Origin: Bacillota bacterium
GTDB taxonomy: Bacteria; Bacillota; Clostridia; Clostridiales; Clostridiaceae
Assembly (NCBI GenBank): GCA_023427705.1
Contig: JAEZAL010000250.1
Location: 1-15,955 of the forward strand
DNA: 15,955 nucleotides
Direction of reading: 5' to 3'
In this document: positions 7,195 to 15,150 of the stretch, piece by piece
How positions within the stretch are numbered: the first letter of the stretch is position 1
Layout of the letters: each line of letters starts with the position of its first letter
The notes under the pieces: model-generated
The model's input: the letters and a program-made list of their open reading frames with translations, nothing else
Told to the model about the DNA's origin: nothing
Databases searched by the model: none
Program-made: the position numbers and the translations under genes

Positions 7195-7201
7195 ATTATT
7201 G
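7180..7201. repeat. Second inverted repeat upstream of lrgA
   Basis: CAATAAT (7180-7186) and ATTATTG (7195-7201) are perfect inverted arms around 8 bp. It covers the candidate -10 element and the predicted transcription start of lrgA. It is AT-rich, so chance is a real possibility. Confidence 0.45.
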
Positions 7202-7222
7202 ATAGTTTAAGGAGGTAATCTA

Positions 7223-7600
7223 ATGAAAATATTTAGAGAAGCTATTATCATTCTTGGAATTTACTTAATTGGCGAGCTAATTTCTAAAGGATTTTCTCTA
7301 CCATTGCCTGGTAATATTATAGGAATGATAATTTTATTAGTTTTATTGTGTACAAAAGTAATAAAAATTGAAAATGTGGAAAATATTTCTACGTTCTTTT
7401 TAGATCATTTATCTTTTTTCTTTATCCCAGCTGGTGTAGGCTTAATTTCATCCTTTCCTTCTATAAAGGATAGTTTAGTTTATATTTTACTTTTATGTTT
7501 AATAACTACAGCTATAGTTATAGTAACTACTGGCCTTGTGGTGCAATATATAATAAAAATAAAAGAAAATAAAATGAAGAAAGGATGCAACAGGAAATAA
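7223..7600 (+). CDS. lrgA: LrgA/CidA-family membrane protein
   Basis: A 125-aa protein of the CidA/LrgA holin-like family, the usual length, with four hydrophobic segments and a Lys-rich cytoplasmic tail (about 113-125). The family hallmark region is present: the LPLPGNIIGMIILLVLL segment after the first helix, then the LDHLSFFFIPAGVGLIS block. LrgA works with LrgB. The pair was first described as modulating murein hydrolase activity and cell lysis, and homologues in Bacillus (PftAB) and streptococci have been linked to pyruvate transport. The ATG follows AAGGAGG with 7-nt spacing. It overlaps lrgB by one base. No lytST-type two-component genes are beside it, so its control is probably through the palindromes upstream or from elsewhere. 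Confidence 0.93.
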   Translation: MKIFREAIIILGIYLIGELISKGFSLPLPGNIIGMIILLVLLCTKVIKIENVENISTFFLDHLSFFFIPAGVGLISSFPSIKDSLVYILLLCLITTAIVIVTTGLVVQYIIKIKENKMKKGCNRK

Positions 7601-8304
7601 TGGAAATTTTAACAGAAAATATTTTATTTGGAGTAATAATTTCGCTTCTTGCATTTGAAGCCGGTTTATTAATATATAAAAAGACTAAATTTCCACTTTT
7701 TAATCCATTATTAATAGCTATAGCAATAGTAATTAGCTTTTTATTAATTTTCCATATTGATGTGGAAGTATTTAATAGAGGTGGTCAATTTATAAATATG
7801 TTTCTAGGACCTGCTACTGTTGTTTTAGCAGTACCTTTATATAAACAATTAAATCTATTAAAGAAATATTTACTTCCTATATTAATAGGAATTCTAATAG
7901 GAAGCTCTATTGGAATAACTTCCGTAATTTTCTTAGCAAATATATTTGGTTTTGAAAAAATATTAACTATTTCTTTACTTTCAAAATCAGTTACAACTCC
8001 AATAGGTATAGAAATAACAAACCAACTTGGTGGATTACCACCTGTTACTGTATTATCTATAGTAATATCCGGAATAATAGGTTCTATAATTGGTCCTATA
8101 CTGTGTAAGATATTTAAAATTCAAAATAAAGTTGCAGTTGGTATAGCTTTAGGTACAGCTTCTCATGCTGTAGGAACATCAAAGGCATTAGAATTAGGTG
8201 AAACAGAAGGTGCCATGAGTTCATTATCTATAGGTATAGCAGGTATTATGACAGTATTCTTAGCACCAACCATCTACACCTTATTATCATTTTTAATAAA
8301 ATAA
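7600..8304 (+). CDS. lrgB: LrgB-family membrane protein
   Basis: A hydrophobic protein with several membrane helices, 234 aa from the start chosen here. LrgB landmarks are clear: LGPATVVLAVPLYKQ in the first third, LLSKSVTTPIGIEI in the middle, and GTASHAVGTSKALELGE followed by GAMSSLSI near the C-terminus. It forms a membrane complex or transporter with LrgA. I prefer the ATG at 7600, which shares its A with the lrgA stop (TAATG) and has AGGA 4 nt upstream. The in-frame ATG at 7585 would add five residues, but its only SD-like sequence directly abuts it. The lrgA-lrgB overlap implies coupled translation. A strong terminator follows 12 bp after the stop. Confidence 0.93.
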   Translation: MEILTENILFGVIISLLAFEAGLLIYKKTKFPLFNPLLIAIAIVISFLLIFHIDVEVFNRGGQFINMFLGPATVVLAVPLYKQLNLLKKYLLPILIGILIGSSIGITSVIFLANIFGFEKILTISLLSKSVTTPIGIEITNQLGGLPPVTVLSIVISGIIGSIIGPILCKIFKIQNKVAVGIALGTASHAVGTSKALELGETEGAMSSLSIGIAGIMTVFLAPTIYTLLSFLIK

Positions 8305-8316
8305 AAATACATAAAT

Positions 8317-8358
8317 AAACTCCCAAAAACTTGATTTCATCAAGTTTTTGGGAGTTTT
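8317..8358. terminator. Strong bidirectional terminator between lrgB and topB
   Basis: A perfect 19-bp stem (8317-8335 with 8339-8357) encloses only 3 nt (TTC). It lies between the convergent stops of lrgB (8304) and topB (8358-8360), which abuts its right arm. T-rich flanks occur on both strands (TTTT at 8355-8358 on +, TTTATTTATG on minus). Confidence 0.9.
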
Positions 8359-8380
8359 CATTCTTTCATTCTTTCATTCT
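8356..8380. repeat. 8-bp tandem repeat at the 3' end of topB
   Basis: TTTCATTC is repeated three times without change plus one base. It covers the last residues and stop codon of topB. Because the unit is not a multiple of three and contains TGA on the minus strand, three units place a stop in every frame. Confidence 0.8.
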
Positions 8381-10334
8381 CTTCTTGTTTTTTTATCTTT
8401 AACAGTTTTGTATTTAAAAGCCCTATATTTGATGATTTTAGTACCCTTTGTGTGTTATTTCTTGTGTATGCTTCAAGCTTAGTCATAAACTCTTCTGGTC
8501 CTATTTCCTTATCATTAACAAGCTTTAATCCCTTTTCCCAAGATGCAGTTAATGCTGGATTTAATAGTGAAGGTATAGAAACCTTTATAGCTTCATAAAT
8601 CATTTCTCCAAGATTAGTAGGAGTTATTATTTGTGTTTTTTTATTGGCTTGCATATATTCTATATTAATTAACTTTTTAAGAATTTCAGCTCTAGTAGCA
8701 GATGTTCCTATCCCAGCACCTTTTATGTGCTCTCTAAGTTCTTCATCCTCAATAAGTTTCCCTGCATTTTCCATAGCTATTATCATTGAACCAGTTGTAT
8801 ATCTTTTAGGCGGTGATGTTTCACCTTCTTTTATTTCTAGTTCATTAATAATTACTTTAGTGCCTTTTCTTAAATTTTCAGGAAAAGCTTCTTCTTTTTC
8901 CTCTTTATCATTACCTAATATAACTAAGTATCCTTTATCAATACAAACCTTTTTATTTACAATAAAATTTTCTTTTCCAACTAATATTGTAATGGTCATT
9001 TTGCTGTATTGAGCTGGAGGATAAAATATAGATAAAAATCTTCTTAAAATAACAAAGTATACTTGTTTATCTAAGCTAGGTAACTTTGATAAAGTGTCTT
9101 TTCCTTCTCCAGTTGGTATTATAGCATAGTGATCAGTTATTTTGCTATCATCTACGTATTTACTTTTCAATATGCTCTTAGCATAATCTTTTTCTATTAT
9201 TTCATTTGCTACCTTAGATAGTTCTTCTCCTATAGGCATGTTTCTAAGTTTAATAACATTTCCTTTCACACCTTTAGCAACTGCTGTAGATAAAACTCTT
9301 GCATCAGTTCTTGGATATGTAACCATCTTCTTTTCATAAAGATTTTGAACTATTTTTAATGTCTCATCCGGACTAATTTTAAATCTCTTTGTACATTCAT
9401 TTTGTAATTCTGCTAAGTTATATAAAAGAGGTGGATTCTTTTTCTCTTTTGTTTTCTTAACTTCTTTTATGTTCCCAAAACCTATATCTCTTAGCTTAGT
9501 AATTAATTCTTCAGCATCTTCTTTTTTATTAAAGCCTACTTCACTATATAATTTAGGAGACTCAAAATACTCTGAACCTTCTATTGCTTTCCAATCTGCC
9601 ACTATTTCTAATGTATCCTCTTCTTTAGAGAATTTACCACTTATTTTATAGAAAGACTTTTTATTAAAGTCTCTAATTTCTCTTTCTCTTTCTACTACCA
9701 TTCCAAGAACACATGTCATAACTCTACCTACAGCTACAACTACGTTCTTATCCTTCTTTAAAATATTTGAAAGTGTCTTACCATACAATAAAGTTAATAA
9801 CCTTGAAAAGTTTATACCAAATATGTAATCTTCTTTAGCTCTTAAATATGCTGAATGTGCTAAAGAGTCATATTCAGATAGAGGCTTTGCTTCTTTAATA
9901 CCTCTCTTTATTTCTTCCTCTGTTTGAGAGTCTATCCAAACTCTCTTCTTTACTTTATTTGGATTACCAGCCATATCGTCAACTAGCCTATATATATACT
10001 CTCCTTCTCTTCCGGAGTCAGTACAAACATATATAGTTTCTACATCTTCTCTATTCATAAGGCTACTTACAATATTAAATTGTTGAGAAGCAGAAGGAAT
10101 TACTTCATATTTGTATTCTTTAGGTAAAAAAGGTAAGTCTCTTAAATTCCAAAATTTTAATTTTTCATTATAGACTTCTGGATAACTCATAGTTACCATA
10201 TGTCCTACACACCAGGTAAAGATGCTTTTCTCACCTTCAATATAGCCGTTGTTTCTCTTTCCTTTAACATTTAACAGCTTAACAAATTCCATAGCAACTG
10301 AAGGCTTTTCTGCAATAAATAAAGTTTTCCCCAT
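8358..10334 (-). CDS. topB: DNA topoisomerase III (type IA)
   Basis: A 658-aa cytoplasmic type IA topoisomerase that passes single strands through a transient 5'-phosphotyrosine break and decatenates replication or recombination intermediates. The N-terminal Toprim domain is visible: FIAEKPSVA at 6-14 with Glu9, and CTDSGREGEYIYR at 104-116. The active-site block is VTYPRTDAR at 338-346 with catalytic Tyr340. ADWKA, ITDHYAIIPTG and GIGTSATRAEIL further along are also typical of TopB/TopA. The protein ends soon after the core in a short charged tail without Cys4 zinc fingers, close to E. coli TopB in length and usual for TopB as opposed to TopA. The ATG has AAGGAAG 5 nt upstream. It lies downstream of tspO but has its own candidate promoter. 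The antisense open frames inside it have no ribosome binding site. Confidence 0.96.
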   Translation of the reverse strand: MGKTLFIAEKPSVAMEFVKLLNVKGKRNNGYIEGEKSIFTWCVGHMVTMSYPEVYNEKLKFWNLRDLPFLPKEYKYEVIPSASQQFNIVSSLMNREDVETIYVCTDSGREGEYIYRLVDDMAGNPNKVKKRVWIDSQTEEEIKRGIKEAKPLSEYDSLAHSAYLRAKEDYIFGINFSRLLTLLYGKTLSNILKKDKNVVVAVGRVMTCVLGMVVEREREIRDFNKKSFYKISGKFSKEEDTLEIVADWKAIEGSEYFESPKLYSEVGFNKKEDAEELITKLRDIGFGNIKEVKKTKEKKNPPLLYNLAELQNECTKRFKISPDETLKIVQNLYEKKMVTYPRTDARVLSTAVAKGVKGNVIKLRNMPIGEELSKVANEIIEKDYAKSILKSKYVDDSKITDHYAIIPTGEGKDTLSKLPSLDKQVYFVILRRFLSIFYPPAQYSKMTITILVGKENFIVNKKVCIDKGYLVILGNDKEEKEEAFPENLRKGTKVIINELEIKEGETSPPKRYTTGSMIIAMENAGKLIEDEELREHIKGAGIGTSATRAEILKKLINIEYMQANKKTQIITPTNLGEMIYEAIKVSIPSLLNPALTASWEKGLKLVNDKEIGPEEFMTKLEAYTRNNTQRVLKSSNIGLLNTKLLKIKKQEENERMKE

Positions 10335-10361
10335 AGAAACTTCCTTTCTAAATGAAAATAA

Positions 10362-10376
10362 ACCTTCAAAGAAGGT
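10362..10376 (-). repeat. Short hairpin in the topB leader
   Basis: ACCTTC and GAAGGT form a 6-bp stem with a 3-nt loop. On the minus strand it is followed by TTTATTTTCATTT. It could be a weak terminator after tspO or, given the promoter just upstream, a hairpin at the very 5' end of the topB mRNA. Confidence 0.5.
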
Positions 10377-10383
10377 CTACTTT

Positions 10384-10412
10384 ATTATACTACATCTTAA
10401 TTTACATTTCAT
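10384..10412 (-). promoter_or_regulatory. Candidate topB promoter
   Basis: A perfect TATAAT lies at 10389-10384 on the minus strand, with ATGAAA (10412-10407) 17 bp upstream as a weak -35. It overlaps the end of tspO. Transcription would start near 10377, directly before the 10362-10376 hairpin. Confidence 0.45.
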
Positions 10413-10899
10413 TAAAAACCCATACAAAGAAATTTAAAATTCCTGCAAAAACTAACCAAAGCATATATGGGACTAGTAAAAATCCTGCGATTTTATCAAT
10501 TTTTATAAACTTTATAAATGTTATTACTACAAAAACAAATAATATTATTATCCATATAAATGATAAACCATATAATCTAAAGGTGAAAAATATGAAGCTC
10601 CACATAAAATTCAAAATTAATTGTACTAGATAAAAGAAATATGCTCCGTTATCATCATTACTTTCTTTGTTTTTTATGTATATTCTATAAGCAGCAATTC
10701 CCATAAGTATATACAATATAGTCCAAACTATAATAAAAACTATACTAGGTGGTGTAAAAAAAGGTTTTTTCACAGTAGTATTGTAAACACTCATAGCATT
10801 TCTATTAATATATGAAACTATAAATCCACCAAGTAAAGGAATTAATATGTTTAAAATTAATGGTATAATCTTTACGTTTAATCTAACTTTATTTTTCAA
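10402..10899 (-). CDS. tspO: TspO/MBR-family membrane protein
   Basis: A five-helix membrane protein of 165 aa, the normal size for TspO (tryptophan-rich sensory protein, relative of the mitochondrial translocator protein). Bacterial members bind porphyrins and affect tetrapyrrole or stress responses; the role here is unknown. Family motifs are KPFFTPPSIVF at 45-55, VWTILYILMGIAAY at 58-71, QLILNFMWSFIFF in the middle and LLVPYMLWLVFAGILN near the end. I chose a TTG at 10899 because AGGAG (10912-10908) is 8 nt before it. The in-frame GTG at 10908 overlaps that site by one base and would be a poor start. It sits between a histidine kinase gene and topB, with no tetrapyrrole gene in view. A TATAAT at 10935-10930 on the minus strand could be its -10, but the -35 is poor, so read-through from the kinases is possible. 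Confidence 0.9.
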   Translation of the reverse strand: MKNKVRLNVKIIPLILNILIPLLGGFIVSYINRNAMSVYNTTVKKPFFTPPSIVFIIVWTILYILMGIAAYRIYIKNKESNDDNGAYFFYLVQLILNFMWSFIFFTFRLYGLSFIWIIILFVFVVITFIKFIKIDKIAGFLLVPYMLWLVFAGILNFFVWVFNEM

Positions 10900-10907
10900 A
10901 TAAACCA

Positions 10908-10912
10908 CTCCT
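10908..10912 (-). promoter_or_regulatory. Ribosome binding site indicating a TTG start for tspO
   Basis: AGGAG on the minus strand lies 8 nt before TTG at 10899 and overlaps GTG at 10908. Spacing supports initiation at TTG. Confidence 0.65.
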
Positions 10913-10960
10913 ACAAAAATCTTTTTTGTATTATATATGCTATGAAAAATAAAGTTATTC

Positions 10961-12946
10961 TTAAAAGTAAATGTCTGAAAATTCGATATCTATCTTTTGT
11001 TGAATTTCATTTATTTCTACTTTATTTAGTCTATTTTCTTTAATTTGTATATTCTTATCAAATGGAAGAATTATTTTATATATATTCCCATTTAACACTC
11101 CTGGAGATATACTAATTTCCCCACCATGAAGTTCAACTAACCCTTTTGTTAGATATAGCCCTAATCCAGTTCCTTCTGAACTCCTACTAAATGAACTATT
11201 AACTTTTGTAAATTTTTCAAAGATAACATTTCTTTTATCTTCAGGTATAGTTTCAGCATCATTAATTACTTCTATAATTATATTCTTGTTTTCTAATCTT
11301 GTAGTTACGTATATATTACCGTTATCTTTCCCATGTTTAAGAGAATTTGATAATATATTTAGCATTATTCTTTCAATATAGTTTTTATCGCAGTTAAAAT
11401 ATATCTCTTCAAATTCTGGATCATAAACAAGATTATTTTTCTTATATTTCATATAAGAATCACAAGATAATATTATATTTTCAATAATGTCTACTATATT
11501 ATAAATATCAAAATGACTTTCTAAAAATCCTTCTGAAAGTCTATTACTATCTATAAAATTATTTATAGTTCTAATTAATCTTAAGCAATTTTGCTTAATT
11601 ATACTATTATTTTTATTAATATTATCTATTTTATTATTTTTTAAATACATATCATTTAGTTGAAGAGCTGAATAAATAACATTTATAGGTGTTCTTAACT
11701 CATGAGATATATTTGAGTAAAATTCATCATTTGCATTTTTTTCTTTAAGTTTTTTATCTAACTTTACTATCTCTTCTCTTTGTTTAATTATTTCTGTTAC
11801 ATCATAAAAAACAAGAAGTTTTCTATTATCATTTATATTAATTAAATAAATTTCATAATCTCTTAGTCTTCCAAACTTGTCTTCTATTTTTACTTCAGTG
11901 GAAAAATCTTTTATTTTTTTATAATTACACTCTTCACCAGTTATTTTACTTAATAATTCATTAAGCTTTACCTTTCTTTTATTCAATCTTAATTTATTAT
12001 TACAATTTTCTATATCTAAATAATTTGAAGAAATTAATATATCATTTTCAAATACTAATAAACCCTTAGAAAAAACTTTAAGAACATCATAATAATTTTT
12101 CTCACTTTTCTCCAACAATAAATTCAATTCCTTCAATTCTTTTTCTCTATTTTTTAAATTTTTATTCAAATTCTTTTTTACTTCTTTAACTTTATTTAAA
12201 CTTTCATATTTTTTTGAATAAATATTGTAAAGTAAGGTTCTTTCAACATCGTTATACAGTAGATAGCATGATGTTAAAATACCAATCCATATAAAATAAG
12301 AAAAATCTTTATTAGTAAAAATATTTAAAAACACAAATATATTGCTTGCAAATAGCAAATAATTTATTTGTAATATTAACTTTTCTGTTATTATCAAATT
12401 AAATATTTTATATAACTTTAATATACTTAGGAACATAATAGTTCCTATCATTAACATAATTACTGCACCTAGCTTACTAGAAATAAAATAATATATATTT
12501 TTTTGATTTTTTGTAATTAATAGTATTAATTGTAAAATCACTAAGAAAAATACCCAATGGCTTTTTTCTGAATAGTTTTTAGAATATATAATGGTACTTA
12601 TAATAATATTTATAAATCCTAAAAATATTAAAATTTGAAGAAGCATTAACTCAATATTAATCTCAATCATCCACTGTGATTTTTGTAAAAAGACAAAACT
12701 TATTATACAAATAAAAAAATATCCTCTTCCGATTAATTTTAGATTGCCTAACTCTTTATTTTTAATGTTTATTATACTAATAATAAACAATAGTATTGCT
12801 AATGATAAGCATAGAACTTCCGTAATAAAAACAAATTCATTATGCATATTATAAAAAAAATTAATTATTGTAATAAACAAAATAATTGGTATAAATATTT
12901 GAGACATTACTCCCTTATATTCAAATTTCAAGTTCCTTTTAACCAT
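10961..12946 (-). CDS. Membrane sensor histidine kinase (second of a tandem pair)
   Basis: A 661-aa kinase. Residues about 15-235 hold seven or eight hydrophobic helices. A charged coiled coil follows at about 240-285, then a PAS-like region at 286-385 ending in LLVFYDVTEI. The HisKA domain has SNISHELRTPINVIYSALQL with phospho-acceptor His415. The ATPase domain has N-box Asn534 in LNILSNSLKHG and G2-box GTGLGL at 592-597. The G1 box reads INDAETIPED at 561-570: the Asp is kept but the usual DxGxG glycines are missing, a variant seen in some active kinases. It starts 6 bp after the upstream kinase gene and shares its plan and H-box, so the two look like diverged duplicates. No response regulator is adjacent. 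The ATG at 12946 has AAAGGTGG about 11 nt upstream, and an in-frame ATG at codon 14 also has a close SD. The ligand is unknown. Confidence 0.9.
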   Translation of the reverse strand: MVKRNLKFEYKGVMSQIFIPIILFITIINFFYNMHNEFVFITEVLCLSLAILLFIISIINIKNKELGNLKLIGRGYFFICIISFVFLQKSQWMIEINIELMLLQILIFLGFINIIISTIIYSKNYSEKSHWVFFLVILQLILLITKNQKNIYYFISSKLGAVIMLMIGTIMFLSILKLYKIFNLIITEKLILQINYLLFASNIFVFLNIFTNKDFSYFIWIGILTSCYLLYNDVERTLLYNIYSKKYESLNKVKEVKKNLNKNLKNREKELKELNLLLEKSEKNYYDVLKVFSKGLLVFENDILISSNYLDIENCNNKLRLNKRKVKLNELLSKITGEECNYKKIKDFSTEVKIEDKFGRLRDYEIYLININDNRKLLVFYDVTEIIKQREEIVKLDKKLKEKNANDEFYSNISHELRTPINVIYSALQLNDMYLKNNKIDNINKNNSIIKQNCLRLIRTINNFIDSNRLSEGFLESHFDIYNIVDIIENIILSCDSYMKYKKNNLVYDPEFEEIYFNCDKNYIERIMLNILSNSLKHGKDNGNIYVTTRLENKNIIIEVINDAETIPEDKRNVIFEKFTKVNSSFSRSSEGTGLGLYLTKGLVELHGGEISISPGVLNGNIYKIILPFDKNIQIKENRLNKVEINEIQQKIDIEFSDIYF

Positions 12947-12952
12947 TTAAAT

Positions 12953-14887
12953 TTATACCACCTTTTTCTTATATAACTTAATATAAAAACTAGTCCCTTT
13001 ACCAACTTTACTTTTAATCTCAATGTCTCCATTTTGCGCCTTTACTAAATTATATACAACAAATAATCCAACCCCAAAACCTTCTGAATTATTATTTCTA
13101 TCCCTATTTTCCTTTTCATATTTATTAAAAGCTCTAGAAATAAATTCTTCACTCATTCCAATTCCGTCATCAGTTAATTCTATTAAAACATACTCATTAA
13201 AATTCACTACTTTTACTAATATAGATCCACCCTTATTAGTAAATTTAATTGAATTCGACACTAAGTTTAATATTATTCTTTGCATCATTTCTTTATCAAA
13301 ATATATTTCTATTTCCTCTTCATTAGTATCAAAAACAATATCAAGCCCACTATTGTTTATATATAATGATAAAGAAAATAAATAATCCTCAATAAATTCT
13401 ACTATATTATATAACTTTAAATTTAGCTCTAAGTTTTCTGTGTCTATTTTGCTTATATCAATTATGTTGTTGGTAAGCTTAGTTAATGTTAAACAATTCT
13501 CTTTACTAATATCATTATAAGATTTAACTTTCTCTATATCATTTTTATCTATTAATATCGACTCTAGTTGAATAGCAGAATATATTACATTAATAGGTAT
13601 TTTTAAATCATGAGAAATATTTGATAAAAAGTTTTTCTTTATTTCTTCTCTTACTTTAATATCTTCTAGTTCCTGTTTCATATTTAATAATTTTATTTCT
13701 TCTGTTAAATCTTTAAATATTAATATCCCCTCCGACTTCCCATTGTTTAAATTAAAAAATCTAACCTCTAACTTTTTACTATTTAAATCTACTGTAGTTG
13801 TAAAAAAATTCGAATTTTTATCAAACCACTGACTTTTATCTAGCTCATTACTAAACTTAATATATCTATCAATACGTCTATTTATAACTTCTCTTACATT
13901 TTCTTTTTCTATTTCTTTTAAAAACATTAAATTGCAGTAAGTAATTCTATAATTATTATTTATTATTACAATTGGATTAGGTAAACTACCTAAAAAAGCT
14001 TTATATAACATTTGTTTATCACTTAATTTTTTATAGGTTTCTTCAAGCTTATAATTATTCTTAATTATTTTTCTGTTTATAATTTCTAAATAATTGCTTG
14101 TCATTATAGCATCTTCAAAAACATATGTGTAACTTTCCTTTACTATATTGATAATTACACTAATCATAGTTGATAACAAAACTATTTGTATTATTACTGA
14201 ACTAATATTATCTACACTATGTAATGCATCTATATTTAAAAAAATAATTTTAATAAATCCTGCTGCTACAAAAAACAAATTAAATCTTATTAAATCAATT
14301 TTCCCTTTAGACTTGAATTTAAATTTACGTATATTTACATATGTTAAAATAATAATAAGTGAAATAAATGCTAAATAAATTATATATAATTGCCAAATTT
14401 CATAAATACTTAATAAATATGCTTGTCCGAAATTTAAAAATAATAAAAATAAATATTCTATACGTATAATTTTGCTATTATTTTCATTTGTTCTATACTT
14501 AGCAATAATATAATAAGAAATAGCTAGATTAATATAATTAAAATTCAAACCAAATTTATATTTAATATTACTTAAAAAATTTTTTAAAAATATAAATTGT
14601 CCTTCTGGAGATAAACTTAATAAAATTATGCAACAGTTAATTAATAAAAACATCTGAATAATTGCATATAGTTCTTTTTGAGTTATATTTTTTATATGTA
14701 TAGAAAAAATTAATAAAATAATGGATACAATTAATTCATACATCATTATCAAATCATATGCTATGCTTTTATTAAAAAAAGAAAATATTGTAAGTAGGCT
14801 GTAGATAGCTAAAGTAAACAGAGTATAACCCACTATATCCCTTAAATTCATATAATAAATTTTTTCCCTAAAATTATTATAATCCAC
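12953..14887 (-). CDS. Membrane sensor histidine kinase (first of a tandem pair)
   Basis: A 644-aa kinase. About eight hydrophobic helices span residues 15-250, resembling the integral membrane sensor (MASE-like) modules common in clostridia, though I cannot name the family with certainty. A short helical linker (255-295) leads to a PAS domain at about 295-395 ending in ILIFKDLTEEI. HisKA follows with LSNISHDLKIPINVIYSAIQ at 421-440 and phospho-acceptor His426. The ATPase domain is complete: N-box Asn545 in NLVSNSIKFT, G1 DDGIG at 573-577 and G2 GFGVGL at 603-608. The start is GTG with GAGGG 8 nt upstream; an ATG at codon 13 is less well placed. It heads a minus-strand run with the second kinase, tspO and topB. 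No response regulator is nearby, so it is an orphan kinase; in clostridia such kinases often target Spo0A, which I offer only as inference. Confidence 0.9.
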   Translation of the reverse strand: MDYNNFREKIYYMNLRDIVGYTLFTLAIYSLLTIFSFFNKSIAYDLIMMYELIVSIILLIFSIHIKNITQKELYAIIQMFLLINCCIILLSLSPEGQFIFLKNFLSNIKYKFGLNFNYINLAISYYIIAKYRTNENNSKIIRIEYLFLLFLNFGQAYLLSIYEIWQLYIIYLAFISLIIILTYVNIRKFKFKSKGKIDLIRFNLFFVAAGFIKIIFLNIDALHSVDNISSVIIQIVLLSTMISVIINIVKESYTYVFEDAIMTSNYLEIINRKIIKNNYKLEETYKKLSDKQMLYKAFLGSLPNPIVIINNNYRITYCNLMFLKEIEKENVREVINRRIDRYIKFSNELDKSQWFDKNSNFFTTTVDLNSKKLEVRFFNLNNGKSEGILIFKDLTEEIKLLNMKQELEDIKVREEIKKNFLSNISHDLKIPINVIYSAIQLESILIDKNDIEKVKSYNDISKENCLTLTKLTNNIIDISKIDTENLELNLKLYNIVEFIEDYLFSLSLYINNSGLDIVFDTNEEEIEIYFDKEMMQRIILNLVSNSIKFTNKGGSILVKVVNFNEYVLIELTDDGIGMSEEFISRAFNKYEKENRDRNNNSEGFGVGLFVVYNLVKAQNGDIEIKSKVGKGTSFYIKLYKKKVV

Positions 14888-15031
14888 TTCTTTTTCCCTC
14901 GCTCTTCGTAATTACTACATAATTTTACATCATTTTCTATTATATGTGAATATAATTGTAATGTTTTGTATATTAAATTTTTCTTACCCCTATACTTATT
15001 AATCATTTAATAAAATCTTACAATATCTTTA

Positions 15032-15060
15032 TTTTTAAGTTTATAAAGTTGTGATATACT
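15032..15060 (+). promoter_or_regulatory. Candidate murT promoter (extended -10)
   Basis: TGATATACT (15052-15060) is an extended -10 element, TATACT at 15055-15060. A weak TTTTTA -35 lies 17 bp upstream (15032-15037). Transcription would start near 15067, with a leader of about 80 nt. In the same 259-bp divergent gap the minus strand has TATAAT at 14944-14939 as a possible -10 for the kinase gene, without a good -35. I see nothing else there. Confidence 0.45.
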
Positions 15061-15140
15061 ATTCATTGTAAAATTCAAAATATGCTTTAATATTTGATTA
15101 TATTTTAATATTATTGTAAATAATATTGGATAAGTATTAT

Positions 15141-15150
15141 AAGGTGGTGA
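15141..15150 (+). promoter_or_regulatory. Near-perfect SD overlapping the apparent murT start
   Basis: AAGGTGGTGA differs from the ideal AAGGAGGTGA at one base. The only standard in-frame starts nearby (GTG at 15144 and 15147) lie inside it. With normal spacing the site points to about 15153-15157, where the in-frame codon is ATT (15156). Confidence 0.6.

Noticed and set aside
7041..7222. TPP (THI-box) or other riboswitch in front of the importer
   Set aside because: The predicted leader is only about 31 nt and I find no CTGAGA-type thi-box core or other known aptamer landmark on either strand.
8644..9012. 122-aa open frame antisense to topB
   Set aside because: topB is unambiguous on the other strand; the antisense frame has no good SD and reads as low-complexity Ser/Ile/Phe typical of a reversed AT-rich gene. 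Antisense frames at 3350-3559, 4025-4219, 4667-4924, 9469-9651, 13023-13385 and 14148-14378 are rejected likewise.
10249..10633. Two + strand open frames across the topB/tspO junction
   Set aside because: They lie antisense to topB and tspO, which are well-supported families, and lack a convincing start signal.
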